This document shows positions 9,001 through 16,742 of a stretch of DNA of 42,278 nucleotides, piece by piece. The stretch is taken from assembly GCA_022822365.1 (NCBI GenBank), contig JAJEBV010000024.1, positions 1-42,278 on the forward strand, given 5' to 3'. The notes below the pieces were generated by a model. That model did not search any database and was not told the origin of the DNA. It worked only from the letters and a program-made list of their open reading frames with translations. How positions within the stretch are numbered: the stretch's first letter is position 1; each line of letters starts with the position of its first letter. Origin of the DNA: Thermoanaerobaculia bacterium. GTDB taxonomy: Bacteria; Acidobacteriota; Thermoanaerobaculia; Multivoradales; Multivoraceae. A program made the position numbers and the translations under genes.

Positions 9001-10113
9001 ATGACGAACGTCGCGATGATCGGCCTCGGCTTCGGCGCCGAGTTCATCCCCATCTACCAGGCCTACGCCGGCGCCAACGTCCACGCGATCTGCCGCCGCG
9101 ACGAGGCGGAACTCCACAAGGTCGGCGACCAGTTCGGGATCGAACGGCGCTACACGGACTACGACGACGTGCTGGCCGACCCGGACGTGGACTACGTCCA
9201 CATCAACACGCCGATCCCGGACCACGCCTGGATGTCACTCGCCGCGCTCGACGCGGGAAAGCACGTCGTGTGCACCGTGCCGATGGCGACGACCGTCGAG
9301 GACTGCCGGAAGATCGTCGAGAAGGTCGAGGAGACCGGGCTCAGGTACATGATGGCCGAGACCGTCGTCTACAGCCGCGAGTTCCTGTTCATCAAGGAGC
9401 TGCACGACAAGGGCGACCTGGGCGACATCCAGCACCTGGCGGCCTCGCATCCTCAGGACATGGACGGCTGGCCGTCCTACTGGGAACGGATGATCCCGAT
9501 GCACTACGCGACCCACGTCGTCAGTCCCTGCCTGGGACTCGTCGACGGACTGGCCGAGTACGTGAGCTGCTTCGGCTCCGGCATCGTCCGCGACGACATC
9601 GCCGAGAAGTCCGGCAACCGCTTCGCGGTCGAGACCTGCCACATCAAGTTCAAGGACCGTGAGCTGACCGCCCACATCTGGCGCTTCCTCTACGACGTCG
9701 CCCGCCAGTACCGCGAGAGCTTCGACGTCTACGGCACGAAGAAGAGCTTCGAGTGGACCCTGATCGAGGACGAGCCGCACGTCCTGCACACGGCGAAGAA
9801 GCCCGAGCACGAGATCCCGGAGAAGATCGAGGTGCCGGACTACGCGCATCTCCTGCCGGAACCGATCCGGCACTTCACCCTGCCCCAGGAGATCCACGAC
9901 GCGGAGCACCTCTCCTTCATCCAGGGCGGCGGCCACGGCGGCTCACATCCGCATCTCGTCCACGAGTTCCTCAGCGCACTCGACGAGGACCGTGACCCCT
10001 GGCCCAACGCGGTGACCAGCGCCAACTGGACCTGCGTCGGCATCTGCGCCCACGAATCCGCTCTGAACGGCGGCGAGATCGTCCGCCTGCCCGGCTTCAC
10101 GCTCCGAACGTAG
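9001..10113 (+). CDS. Gfo/Idh/MocA family oxidoreductase
   Basis: 370 residues starting 13 bp after the haem dehydrogenase, with GAGGCGG before the ATG. The N-terminal Rossmann fold shows VAMIGLGFGAEFIPIY and ends with the DVDYVHINTPIPDHAWMSLAAL and GKHVVCTVPMATTVEDC segments of NAD(P)-dependent Gfo/Idh/MocA enzymes. In place of the usual EKP at the nicotinamide site it has TVPM, so the catalytic Lys of the classical motif is absent at that position. This hints at a divergent mechanism or role. The C-terminal half has the alpha/beta dimerisation domain with several His residues (HYATHVVS, GGGHGGSHPH). Context with a DUF6807-dehydrogenase and an MFS transporter suggests oxidation or epimerisation of a sugar derivative. 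Confidence 0.88.
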   Translation: MTNVAMIGLGFGAEFIPIYQAYAGANVHAICRRDEAELHKVGDQFGIERRYTDYDDVLADPDVDYVHINTPIPDHAWMSLAALDAGKHVVCTVPMATTVEDCRKIVEKVEETGLRYMMAETVVYSREFLFIKELHDKGDLGDIQHLAASHPQDMDGWPSYWERMIPMHYATHVVSPCLGLVDGLAEYVSCFGSGIVRDDIAEKSGNRFAVETCHIKFKDRELTAHIWRFLYDVARQYRESFDVYGTKKSFEWTLIEDEPHVLHTAKKPEHEIPEKIEVPDYAHLLPEPIRHFTLPQEIHDAEHLSFIQGGGHGGSHPHLVHEFLSALDEDRDPWPNAVTSANWTCVGICAHESALNGGEIVRLPGFTLRT

Positions 10114-10149
10114 GACCCCGACTCCACAACCCCGGCTTCAGGAGGGCCA

Positions 10150-11583
10150 ATGAACAAGACCAAGCTACTGATCGCGAGCTTCCTCACCATCCTGGTTGCC
10201 GGACTGGGAACCGCCGTTCGCGGCGGCCTCCTCCTGGAGTGGGGCACGGCGTTCGGCTTCACGCAGACGGAACTCGGACAGATCACCGGCGGCGGCTTCG
10301 TCGGCTTCGGACTCGTCATTCTCGTGGCCAGCGCCTTCCTCGACCGCTACGGCTACAAGCCGTTCCTGATGGGCGCCGGCGTTCTGCACGTGCTGTCCGT
10401 CATCGTGGCCGTTGCGGCCACCGTCATCTACAACGGATCGATCGACACGAACCCGGAGTTCGCCCGCGCCGCGGCCTACTTCTGCCTGTTCTGGGGCGTC
10501 TTCATCTTCGCGGTCGCGAACGGCATCTGCGAAGCGGTCATCAACCCGCTGGTCGCGACCCTGTACCCCAAGGAGAAGACCCACTACCTGAACATCCTGC
10601 ACGCAGGCTGGCCCGCCGGCCTGATCTGCGGCTCTCTGCTGGGCATTGGCCTGATCGGCCGCGTGCGCTGGGAGATCGTTCTCGCGCTCTATCTCGTTCC
10701 GACCCTCATCTACGTCCTGATGATGGTCAAGGAGAAGTTCCCCAGGTCCGAGGCGGCCGCCGCCGGCGTCAAGTTCATGGACATGGTCAAGGAGTTCGCC
10801 GCGCCCATGCTGCTCTTCCTGCTCGTGCTCCACGTCTGCATCGGCTACGTCGAGCTCGGAACGGACAGCTGGATCGTCAACATCATGGACACCGTGCTCG
10901 GCGGCAAGGGGCTGTTCATCCTCCTCTACACCTCGATCCTGATGTTCGTGCTGCGCTTCTTCGCCGGCCCGATCGTCCACCGGATCAATCCCCTCGGGCT
11001 GCTGTTCGTCAGCGCCTGCGTCGCCGCCATCGGCCTCTACTCGCTCGGCTCTCTGGCCGGCGCGGTCACCGTGATGATCGCCGCCACGATCTACGGCGCC
11101 GGCAAGGCCTTCTTCTGGCCGACCATGCTGGCCGTCGTCTCCGAGCGCTTCCCCAAGGGCGGCGCCCTCACCCTGGGCGCCGTCGGCGGCGTCGGCATGC
11201 TCTCGGCGGGCCTCCTCGGCGGCCCGGGCATCGGCTACCTGCAGGACCGGCACGCCTCGCAGGACCTCCAGGCCAACGCCCCCGCCGTCTACGAGGAGTA
11301 CAAGGCCCAGGGCACGAACAGCTTCCTGTTCTTCGCCCCGGTCCAGGGCCTCGACGGCTCCAAGGCCGGTCCGGTCATGGAGAAGGCGAAGGACTTCGGC
11401 ATCGAGCTGCCTCCGGACGAACAGGCGGTGCGCGACGCGTCGTTCCACGGCGGCCAGACCGCGCTCCGGATCACCGCGGCGATACCGGTGTTCATGGCGC
11501 TCGGCTTCCTCTACCTGATCATTCACTTCCGGCGGGCAGGCGGCTACAAGCAGATCGAGCTGACGTCGCAGAACGAAACCTGA
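10150..11583 (+). CDS. MFS transporter (sugar-type)
   Basis: 477 residues preceded by a good AGGAGG at 10139-10144. Hydrophobic segments can be counted along the whole chain and fit about 12 membrane helices. Examples are LLIASFLTILVAGLGTA, ITGGGFVGFGLVILVAS, VLSVIVAVAATVI, MLLFLLVLHVCIGYVELG and GALTLGAVGGVGMLSAGLLG. The central HAGWPAGLICGSLLGIG and VELGTDSW segments resemble sugar/fucose-permease-like major facilitator proteins of Bacteroidota and Acidobacteriota. A soluble stretch at about 365-430 before the last helices is longer than usual. As last gene of the 5041-11583 unit it probably imports the substrate, or exports a product, of the upstream oxidoreductases. Substrate not deducible. 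Confidence 0.87.
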   Translation: MNKTKLLIASFLTILVAGLGTAVRGGLLLEWGTAFGFTQTELGQITGGGFVGFGLVILVASAFLDRYGYKPFLMGAGVLHVLSVIVAVAATVIYNGSIDTNPEFARAAAYFCLFWGVFIFAVANGICEAVINPLVATLYPKEKTHYLNILHAGWPAGLICGSLLGIGLIGRVRWEIVLALYLVPTLIYVLMMVKEKFPRSEAAAAGVKFMDMVKEFAAPMLLFLLVLHVCIGYVELGTDSWIVNIMDTVLGGKGLFILLYTSILMFVLRFFAGPIVHRINPLGLLFVSACVAAIGLYSLGSLAGAVTVMIAATIYGAGKAFFWPTMLAVVSERFPKGGALTLGAVGGVGMLSAGLLGGPGIGYLQDRHASQDLQANAPAVYEEYKAQGTNSFLFFAPVQGLDGSKAGPVMEKAKDFGIELPPDEQAVRDASFHGGQTALRITAAIPVFMALGFLYLIIHFRRAGGYKQIELTSQNET

Positions 11584-11640
11584 TCGCTGGCGGCGAGGTC
11601 AGACTCGCGCCCCGCTGAGGACCTGGCTACCTACCAACAC

Positions 11641-13053
11641 ATGTCCATCCTCGAAGATCGCGAGGAGATGCGCCGGTCCGGCTACCGGGTCGTGGACGCC
11701 ATCGTCGAGCGCCTGAGCGAACTTGGCGATGACAAGGCGTTCCAGACGGCACCGCGAGATGTCACCGAGGCGTTGCTCGATGGACCTCCTCCCGAGGAGG
11801 GGCGGGATCTCGACCCGCTGCTCGAGACCGTGGTTCGCGACGTGATGCCGCTCGCGGCGCGGATCGACCACCCGCGCTTTCTCGCCTTCGTCCCCGCCAG
11901 CCCCTCCTGGGCTTCGGTGCTGGCCAGCTTCCTGATCAGCGGCTACAACGTCTTCCAGGGGACCTGGCTCGCCTCCGCAGGACCTTCCCAGATCGAACTC
12001 ACGGTCACCGACTGGTTTCGCGAGTGGCTGGGCTACCCGAAAGGCGCGGGCGGCCTGTTCACGAGCGGCGGATCGGCCGCCAATCTGCTGGCCGTCGTCG
12101 CGGCGCGCGAGGCCGCGGGAAATCCGCAGCGTGGTGTGGTCTACGTTTCGGACCAAAGTCACGGCTCGGTGGGGCGCGCCGCGCGGATTGCCGGAGTCGA
12201 TCCGGCCCGGATACGGGTCCTGGCCACCGACGATGAGTTCCGGCTCGTTCCGGCGACCCTGCTGGAAGCCGTACGTCGAGACCGCGAGGCGGGTCTGGAA
12301 CCGTTCTGCCTCGTGGCGAGCGCCGGCACGACGAACACCGGCGCCATCGATCCTTTGGTGGACCTGGCGGAGATCGCGCGGGCGGAAGGCCTCTGGAACC
12401 ACGTCGACGCCGCGTACGGCGGCTTCGCCGTCCTCGATCCAGAGGCCCGACCTCTGTTCCAGGGCCTCGAACTGGCCGACAGCGTGACTCTCGACCCGCA
12501 CAAGTGGCTCATGCAGCCCTACGAGACGGGCTGCCTCATGGCCCGCGACGTCACCCGTCTCGAGTCCGCCTTTCGCATCCTCCCCGACTACATGCAGGAC
12601 ACCGACCTCGGCAGCGAGCAGGTGAACTTCTGCAACCGCGGGCTCCAGCTCACCCGCGCGTTTCGGGCCCTTCGCGTATGGCTCTCGGTCCAGCGCTACG
12701 GCCTGGCAGCGCACCGGCAAGCCATCGCCGGCGCCATAGACATCACCGCAAAGGCGGCCGATCGCGTCGCAGGCGAGGACGAACTGGAGCTTCTCGCGCC
12801 GTCGAGTCTGGGCGTGGTCTGTTTTCGCTACCGCGGCCCTGGCGCGGAACCGCCGGTTTCGAGTGAACGCCTCGACGAACTGAACCGCCAGATCCAGGAC
12901 CGCATCGTCGAGTCGGGATTCGCGATGATCGCCTCGACGCGGCTCGACGACCGGTTCTCGCTGAGGTTCTGCGTCCTGAACACCCGCACCACCGAGGACG
13001 ACGTCATGCAGGTCCTGGACCGCGTTCTGGAGGTCGGCAGGGAACTGCGCTGA
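11641..13053 (+). CDS. PLP-dependent amino-acid decarboxylase (group II, aromatic-L-amino-acid decarboxylase-like)
   Basis: 470 residues, the normal length of the group II decarboxylases (DOPA, tryptophan, glutamate decarboxylase family). Diagnostic motifs: LFTSGGSAANLLAVVAAR (phosphate-binding), VYVSDQSHGSVGRAARIAG (ring-stacking His), ASAGTTNTGAIDPLVDLAEI, WNHVDAAYGGF (Asp contacting the pyridine N) and DPHKWLMQPYETG with the Schiff-base Lys288. The overall pattern is closest to aromatic-amino-acid decarboxylases, giving an amine plus CO2, but the substrate side is not readable. No clear Shine-Dalgarno precedes the ATG. It lies 57 bp after the MFS gene and may be read with it or separately. 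Confidence 0.88.
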   Translation: MSILEDREEMRRSGYRVVDAIVERLSELGDDKAFQTAPRDVTEALLDGPPPEEGRDLDPLLETVVRDVMPLAARIDHPRFLAFVPASPSWASVLASFLISGYNVFQGTWLASAGPSQIELTVTDWFREWLGYPKGAGGLFTSGGSAANLLAVVAAREAAGNPQRGVVYVSDQSHGSVGRAARIAGVDPARIRVLATDDEFRLVPATLLEAVRRDREAGLEPFCLVASAGTTNTGAIDPLVDLAEIARAEGLWNHVDAAYGGFAVLDPEARPLFQGLELADSVTLDPHKWLMQPYETGCLMARDVTRLESAFRILPDYMQDTDLGSEQVNFCNRGLQLTRAFRALRVWLSVQRYGLAAHRQAIAGAIDITAKAADRVAGEDELELLAPSSLGVVCFRYRGPGAEPPVSSERLDELNRQIQDRIVESGFAMIASTRLDDRFSLRFCVLNTRTTEDDVMQVLDRVLEVGRELR

Positions 13054-13090
13054 CGACTCAGCACGGCCAGTGCGTGGCCCCGATCAGTTC

Positions 13091-13174
13091 CTACTGCGAC
13101 GGCGCCTGATACAGCTCTATCTCGTAGCCGTCGGGGTCGCGGAAGAAGATGATCGTCGGCTCGAGATCCGCCAC
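13091..13174 (-). pseudogene. Glyoxalase/VOC family C-terminal fragment
   Basis: The last 27 codons of a minus-strand frame read VADLEPTIIFFRDPDGYEIELYQ plus four residues. FFRDPDGYEIEL is the hallmark C-terminal strand of vicinal-oxygen-chelate (glyoxalase) proteins, including the metal-binding Glu. Upstream codons in the same frame lose all resemblance and become Arg/Pro/Ser-rich, so the first ~80% of the gene is missing. The break falls at about 13170-13177, exactly where an oppositely oriented fragment begins. A remnant, not a functional gene. Confidence 0.75.
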
Positions 13175-13176
13175 GG

Positions 13177-13320
13177 GTGATGGACGGAATGCACCGCGTG
13201 GCCAAGGCGCTCGTCCAGGGACGTACGACGATCGCCGCGAAGCGCTTCCCCGTCGATCCGCCGCCGGACCACCGGAACTGCCAGCCGGCCGATCTCGACT
13301 ACTCGGCTTCCGACAGCTAG
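13177..13320 (+). pseudogene. C-terminal remnant of a 'MDGMHRVAKAL' protein (possibly ParB/Srx-like)
   Basis: Forty-seven codons starting VMDGMHRVAKALVQGRTTI, continuing FPVDPPPDHRN and ending at TAG 13318-13320. Codon third positions are nearly all G/C and the segment reads as real protein. From memory it resembles the C-terminal end of small proteins with a ParB/sulfiredoxin-like DGMHR motif, but I cannot verify this. The frame is open only a few codons further upstream (stop at 13150-13152), and there it overlaps the truncated glyoxalase end on the other strand. The N-terminus is therefore missing. An ATG at 13180 could still allow a short peptide. Confidence 0.5.
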
Positions 13321-13329
13321 CGCCCGGCA

Positions 13330-13349
13330 CGGCCGCAGGCCGGCTCCGA
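13330..13349. repeat. GGCCG-type palindromic element
   Basis: CGGCC-GCA-GGCCG hairpin (13330-13342) followed by GCTCCGA. The same core with the same GCTCCG tail occurs at 39421-39444 and similar stems occur at 41040-41117, so this is probably a member of a dispersed REP-like family. It sits between the gene scar and the dehalogenase stop and could also work as a terminator; there is no T tract. Confidence 0.45.
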
Positions 13350-13350
13350 C

Positions 13351-14367
13351 CTACTCGACCGGATTGGCCGCGATGAACTCGTTGATGATGCCCGCCAGCT
13401 CCGCGCCGTGGGTCTCCTGGATGAAGTGGCCCGCGCCTTCGACCGTCACATGGGCCTGGCCCTTCGCGCCGGGAACCCGCCGCTGGAACGGCACCTCGCC
13501 GCCGCGCGTGATCGGGTCGCTGTCGCCGTAGGCGGTCAGGAAGGGCTTCTCCCAGCTCTCGAACACCTCCCAGGCCTTGCGGTTCGCCTCGTTCGCCGGA
13601 TCGTCAGCGAAGACCGGCACCCGCTGCGGCATGATGAGCGCCCCGGCCTTGTAGGCCGGCTCGGGGAACGGCGCGTCGTAGCCGGCAGCGACCGACGGGT
13701 CGCCGGTGCTGGTCGCCAGCATGCGGCCAGTCGGAATGTCGCCGTTGTCGATCATCGTCTGGTTCAAGCGCTTCCAGCGGATGAAGGCGCTGTCCTCGGG
13801 GAAATCGTCCCAGCCGGACGCCGTCCCCACCGGCAGGCCGGCGTTGGAGAGGACGACCCGTGCGAAGCGCTCCTCGTTCTCCGCCACCACGCGAAGACCG
13901 ATCAGGCTCCCCCAGTCCTGACCGAAGAAGGTCGCCTGCTGCAGGTCGAGCGCCTCGACGAGTTCCGTCATCGCGTCGACGTGGAACTTGTAGGTGTGGG
14001 TGTCCATGCTCGCCGGCTTGTCGGAGCGTCCGAAGCCGATCAGGTCGGGCACGATGCAGCGATGGCCCGCTTGGACGAGCACCGGGATCATCTTCCGGAA
14101 CAGGTACGACCAGGTCGGTTCGCCGTGGAGCAGCAGAACCACCTCGCCGTCGGCCGGCCCCTCGTCGAGGTAGGCGACCCGGTAGCCGTCGATCTCCAGG
14201 TAGTGGGGCTCGAAGTCGAAGTCCGGCAGGTTCTCGAACCGGGCGTCCGGAGTGCGGTACACGCCGGGACGGATCTCCTCGGCGGGGACTGGCGCCGCAA
14301 TCGTCGCGAATGCCACAACGATGGCAGCCAGCCTCGCCATGGCGACGTTTCGCCGTGATCTCTTCAT
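13351..14367 (-). CDS. Haloalkane-dehalogenase-like alpha/beta hydrolase with signal peptide
   Basis: 338 residues. The core is close to HLD-I haloalkane dehalogenases (DhlA type): LLLHGEPTWSYLFRKMIPVL (oxyanion Glu83 plus the HGEPTW box), FGRSDKP, FFGQDWGSLIGLR with nucleophile Asp151 and halide-binding Trp152, and GAGHFIQETHG with base His314. The family cleaves carbon-halogen bonds through an alkyl-enzyme ester at Asp151. Unlike cytoplasmic DhlA, this protein starts with a signal sequence (Arg-rich start, MARLAAIVVAFATIAAPVPA, cleavage near residue 29). I chose ATG 14367 for that reason; the frame stays open to 15426 but only as a shadow of the ABC ATPase. The acid residue and second halide ligand cannot be fixed by eye, so another esterase or epoxide-hydrolase-like activity is possible. 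Confidence 0.86.
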   Translation of the reverse strand: MKRSRRNVAMARLAAIVVAFATIAAPVPAEEIRPGVYRTPDARFENLPDFDFEPHYLEIDGYRVAYLDEGPADGEVVLLLHGEPTWSYLFRKMIPVLVQAGHRCIVPDLIGFGRSDKPASMDTHTYKFHVDAMTELVEALDLQQATFFGQDWGSLIGLRVVAENEERFARVVLSNAGLPVGTASGWDDFPEDSAFIRWKRLNQTMIDNGDIPTGRMLATSTGDPSVAAGYDAPFPEPAYKAGALIMPQRVPVFADDPANEANRKAWEVFESWEKPFLTAYGDSDPITRGGEVPFQRRVPGAKGQAHVTVEGAGHFIQETHGAELAGIINEFIAANPVE

Positions 14368-14529
14368 CTCGTGTCCTCCACTCGGTCGTGCACAGGCTGG
14401 CGGATGGCACAAGCCATCATCCTCTCGCCCTACTGACGACACAACGCCGGCCCTTGTTTCGCTCGCCCGATCCATCAGCCGGGCGCGATGGACTATCCTC
14501 TCTCCGCCCCGCGAACGGAGTAGGCCCAG

Positions 14530-15480
14530 ATGACTCAGAACGGAACCGTTGTACGCCTCTCCGGCGTCCGCAAGACGTTCGGCACCCACACCGCGGTCGA
14601 CGACTTCGACCTCGAGATCGAGCCCGGCACGATCTACGGCCTGCTGGGGCCCAACGGCTCGGGCAAGACGACCACGATCCGCATGATGATGGGCATCCTG
14701 CTGCCCGACGGAGGCGCCGTGGAGCTCTTCGGCGGCGCACCCGACTTTGCCCGGCGCAGCCGGGTCGGCTACCTGCCCGAAGAGCGCGGCGTCTACGAGA
14801 AGATGAAGGTCCTCGACCAGCTCGTCTTCTTCGGCGAGATCCGCGGCGTCGGGCGAGCCCTGGCCCGCACCCGCGCTGAGAAATGGCTGGAGCGTCTCGG
14901 CCTCAGCGAATGGTCGTCCAAGAAAGTCCAGGCACTGTCGAAGGGGATGCAGCAGAAGGTGCAGTTCATCTCCACGGTGCTCCACGATCCGGAGCTGCTG
15001 ATCCTGGACGAACCCTTCAGCGGCCTCGACCCGATCAACCAGGACGTGCTTGAGGAGATCGTCCTGGAGGAGAGCGCGCGCGGCAAGACGATCCTCTTCT
15101 CCACCCACCTGATGGAGCAGGCGGAGCGGCTCTGCGAGCGGGTCTGCCTCATCTCGCGGGCGCGCAAGGTGCTCGACGACGACCTGAAGGAGCTGAAGCG
15201 CCGCGAGCGCTCCGGCGCCGTGGCGGTGGAGTTCGACGGCGAGGCTCCTCCAGTCGCCACATGGCCGGGCGTGTCGGAGGTCGAGGAGGCCGGCGACGCC
15301 CTCCACTTGACCCTGCGCGATGAGGTACGGCCCGAGGAGATTCTGGCCGAGGTCGTGGCAGACGGATTCAGCCTGCGCCGATTCGAGCTGCTCGAACCCC
15401 GGCTGCACGAGATCTTCGTCCGCCACGCCGGAGAGCCAGCCGAAGACGATGCCCCCTTGCAGACGGGAGGTGCGTCATGA
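14530..15480 (+). CDS. ABC transporter ATP-binding protein (NatA-like)
   Basis: 316 residues. Walker A GPNGSGKT at 40-47, signature LSKGMQQKVQ at 136-145, Walker B LLILDEPFSGLDP starting at 156, and the switch His in LFSTHLMEQAERLC. After about residue 215 there is a C-terminal domain of the DUF4162 kind seen in NatA/CcmA-type exporters. It energises the permease encoded immediately downstream, whose ATG overlaps this stop (ATGA at 15477-15480), so the two are translationally coupled. Divergent from the dehalogenase gene with a 162-bp gap that should hold both promoters. Substrate unknown; sodium or drug export is the family precedent. Confidence 0.92.
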   Translation: MTQNGTVVRLSGVRKTFGTHTAVDDFDLEIEPGTIYGLLGPNGSGKTTTIRMMMGILLPDGGAVELFGGAPDFARRSRVGYLPEERGVYEKMKVLDQLVFFGEIRGVGRALARTRAEKWLERLGLSEWSSKKVQALSKGMQQKVQFISTVLHDPELLILDEPFSGLDPINQDVLEEIVLEESARGKTILFSTHLMEQAERLCERVCLISRARKVLDDDLKELKRRERSGAVAVEFDGEAPPVATWPGVSEVEEAGDALHLTLRDEVRPEEILAEVVADGFSLRRFELLEPRLHEIFVRHAGEPAEDDAPLQTGGAS

Positions 15481-16742
15481 AGCAGATCTGGTCGGTGGTC
15501 CGCCGCGAGTACGTTGAGCGCGTCAAGACGAGGGCGTTCATCCTCTCGACGCTCGGCATGCCGCTGCTCATGATCGGCATCATGGCGATAGTCGGTTTCG
15601 TCGCGGTCCTCTCCGAGCAGTCGGAGCGGCAGATCGTGCTGGTCGACCAGAGCGGACAGCTCGGCGAACGGGTCCGGCAGGCCCTCGAGCAAGCAGGCTA
15701 CGAGGTGGAGCTCGCCGCCGCCGGAGTCGACATGGCGAACCTGGACCAGCAGGTGCTGGACGAGGAACTCGAGGCCTACATCGTTCTCGACGACACGACC
15801 GCCAGCGAAGCCGTCTTCGCCTACCGGGGGAAGGAGCCGCCGGGAAGCGTGCGTTCGCAGTTGATGCGGGCGGCCGTCGTAGAGGAGATCGTCGACCTGC
15901 GCCTCGGCGAGATGGAGGACGGCGACTCGGTCCGCAGGCTGTTCGAGGGCGGCGCGCTCGAGTACGAGCCGGTGGGCCTCGACGAGGAGGAAGCGGAAGA
16001 AGCCGAGGCCGAGCGAATCACCGGCATGATCACCGGCATCGCCGGCGGCCTCATCCTCTACATCATGATGCTTGCCTACGGCGCCCAGACGCTGCAGTCG
16101 GTCCTCGAGGAGAAGCAGAGTCGGGTGGTCGAGCTGGTCATCTCGTCACTGCGGCCGTGGCAGCTCATGCTGGGCAAGATCGTCGGCGTGGGAGCCGTGG
16201 GGCTCACCCAGGTAGCGATCTGGATCGCCTGCGTGGCTCTGCTGGCGGGCCTTGCACTGCCAAGCCTGATCGCCGCGGCCTCCGACTTCGAAGAGCTGGC
16301 TCAGTTCCGGCAGTACCTGCCGGGCCCCGGCGCCGTTCTGCTGCTCGTCGTCTTCTTCCTGCTCGGTTACTTCCTCTACTCGAGCCTGTTCGCCGCGGTC
16401 GGCGCCATGTGCAGGAACCTGCAGGAAGCCGGCCAAACCCAGGCGCCCCTCATCATCCTGATCATCGTCCCGTTCATGCTTCAGATGATGACGTTCCAGG
16501 GAAACACCATGCCGTGGATGAACTGGGTGGCCCTCTTCCCCTTCTTCAGCCCGATCATGATGTACCCCCGAGCCGTGATGGGCGACGTGCCCGCCTGGAT
16601 GGTCGCCGCCTCGATCGTCCTGATGGCTCTGACCGTCTGGGGCGCCGCCTGGGTGGCGGGCAGGATCTACAAGGTCGGCATCCTCAGCCAGGGCAACCGC
16701 CCCAGCCCACGCGAGTTACTGCGCTGGATCCGGGAGGCCTAG
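15477..16742 (+). CDS. ABC transporter permease (NatB/ABC-2 type)
   Basis: 421 residues. One helix at 20-45 (FILSTLGMPLLMIGIMAIVGFVAV), then a large extracytoplasmic domain at about 46-175, then five to six membrane helices: GMITGIAGGLILYIMMLAYG, KIVGVGAVGLTQVAIWIACV, VLLLVVFFLLGYFLYSSLFA, LIILIIVPFMLQMM and others. The VLEEKQSRVVELVISSLRPWQLMLGKI segment is the conserved coupling region of NatB/ABC-2 permeases. Partner of the ATPase directly upstream. Its last 27 bp overlap the 3' end of the M48 gene on the other strand. Confidence 0.9.
   Translation: MKQIWSVVRREYVERVKTRAFILSTLGMPLLMIGIMAIVGFVAVLSEQSERQIVLVDQSGQLGERVRQALEQAGYEVELAAAGVDMANLDQQVLDEELEAYIVLDDTTASEAVFAYRGKEPPGSVRSQLMRAAVVEEIVDLRLGEMEDGDSVRRLFEGGALEYEPVGLDEEEAEEAEAERITGMITGIAGGLILYIMMLAYGAQTLQSVLEEKQSRVVELVISSLRPWQLMLGKIVGVGAVGLTQVAIWIACVALLAGLALPSLIAAASDFEELAQFRQYLPGPGAVLLLVVFFLLGYFLYSSLFAAVGAMCRNLQEAGQTQAPLIILIIVPFMLQMMTFQGNTMPWMNWVALFPFFSPIMMYPRAVMGDVPAWMVAASIVLMALTVWGAAWVAGRIYKVGILSQGNRPSPRELLRWIREA

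Noticed and set aside
10165..11526. 453-codon minus-strand frame across the MFS gene
   Set aside because: Extremely Glu/Asp/Ala/Arg-rich, the reverse reading of membrane helices; no family resemblance.
14368..15426. N-terminal extension of the dehalogenase frame
   Set aside because: Antisense to the ABC ATPase gene; the signal peptide at 14367 marks the true start.
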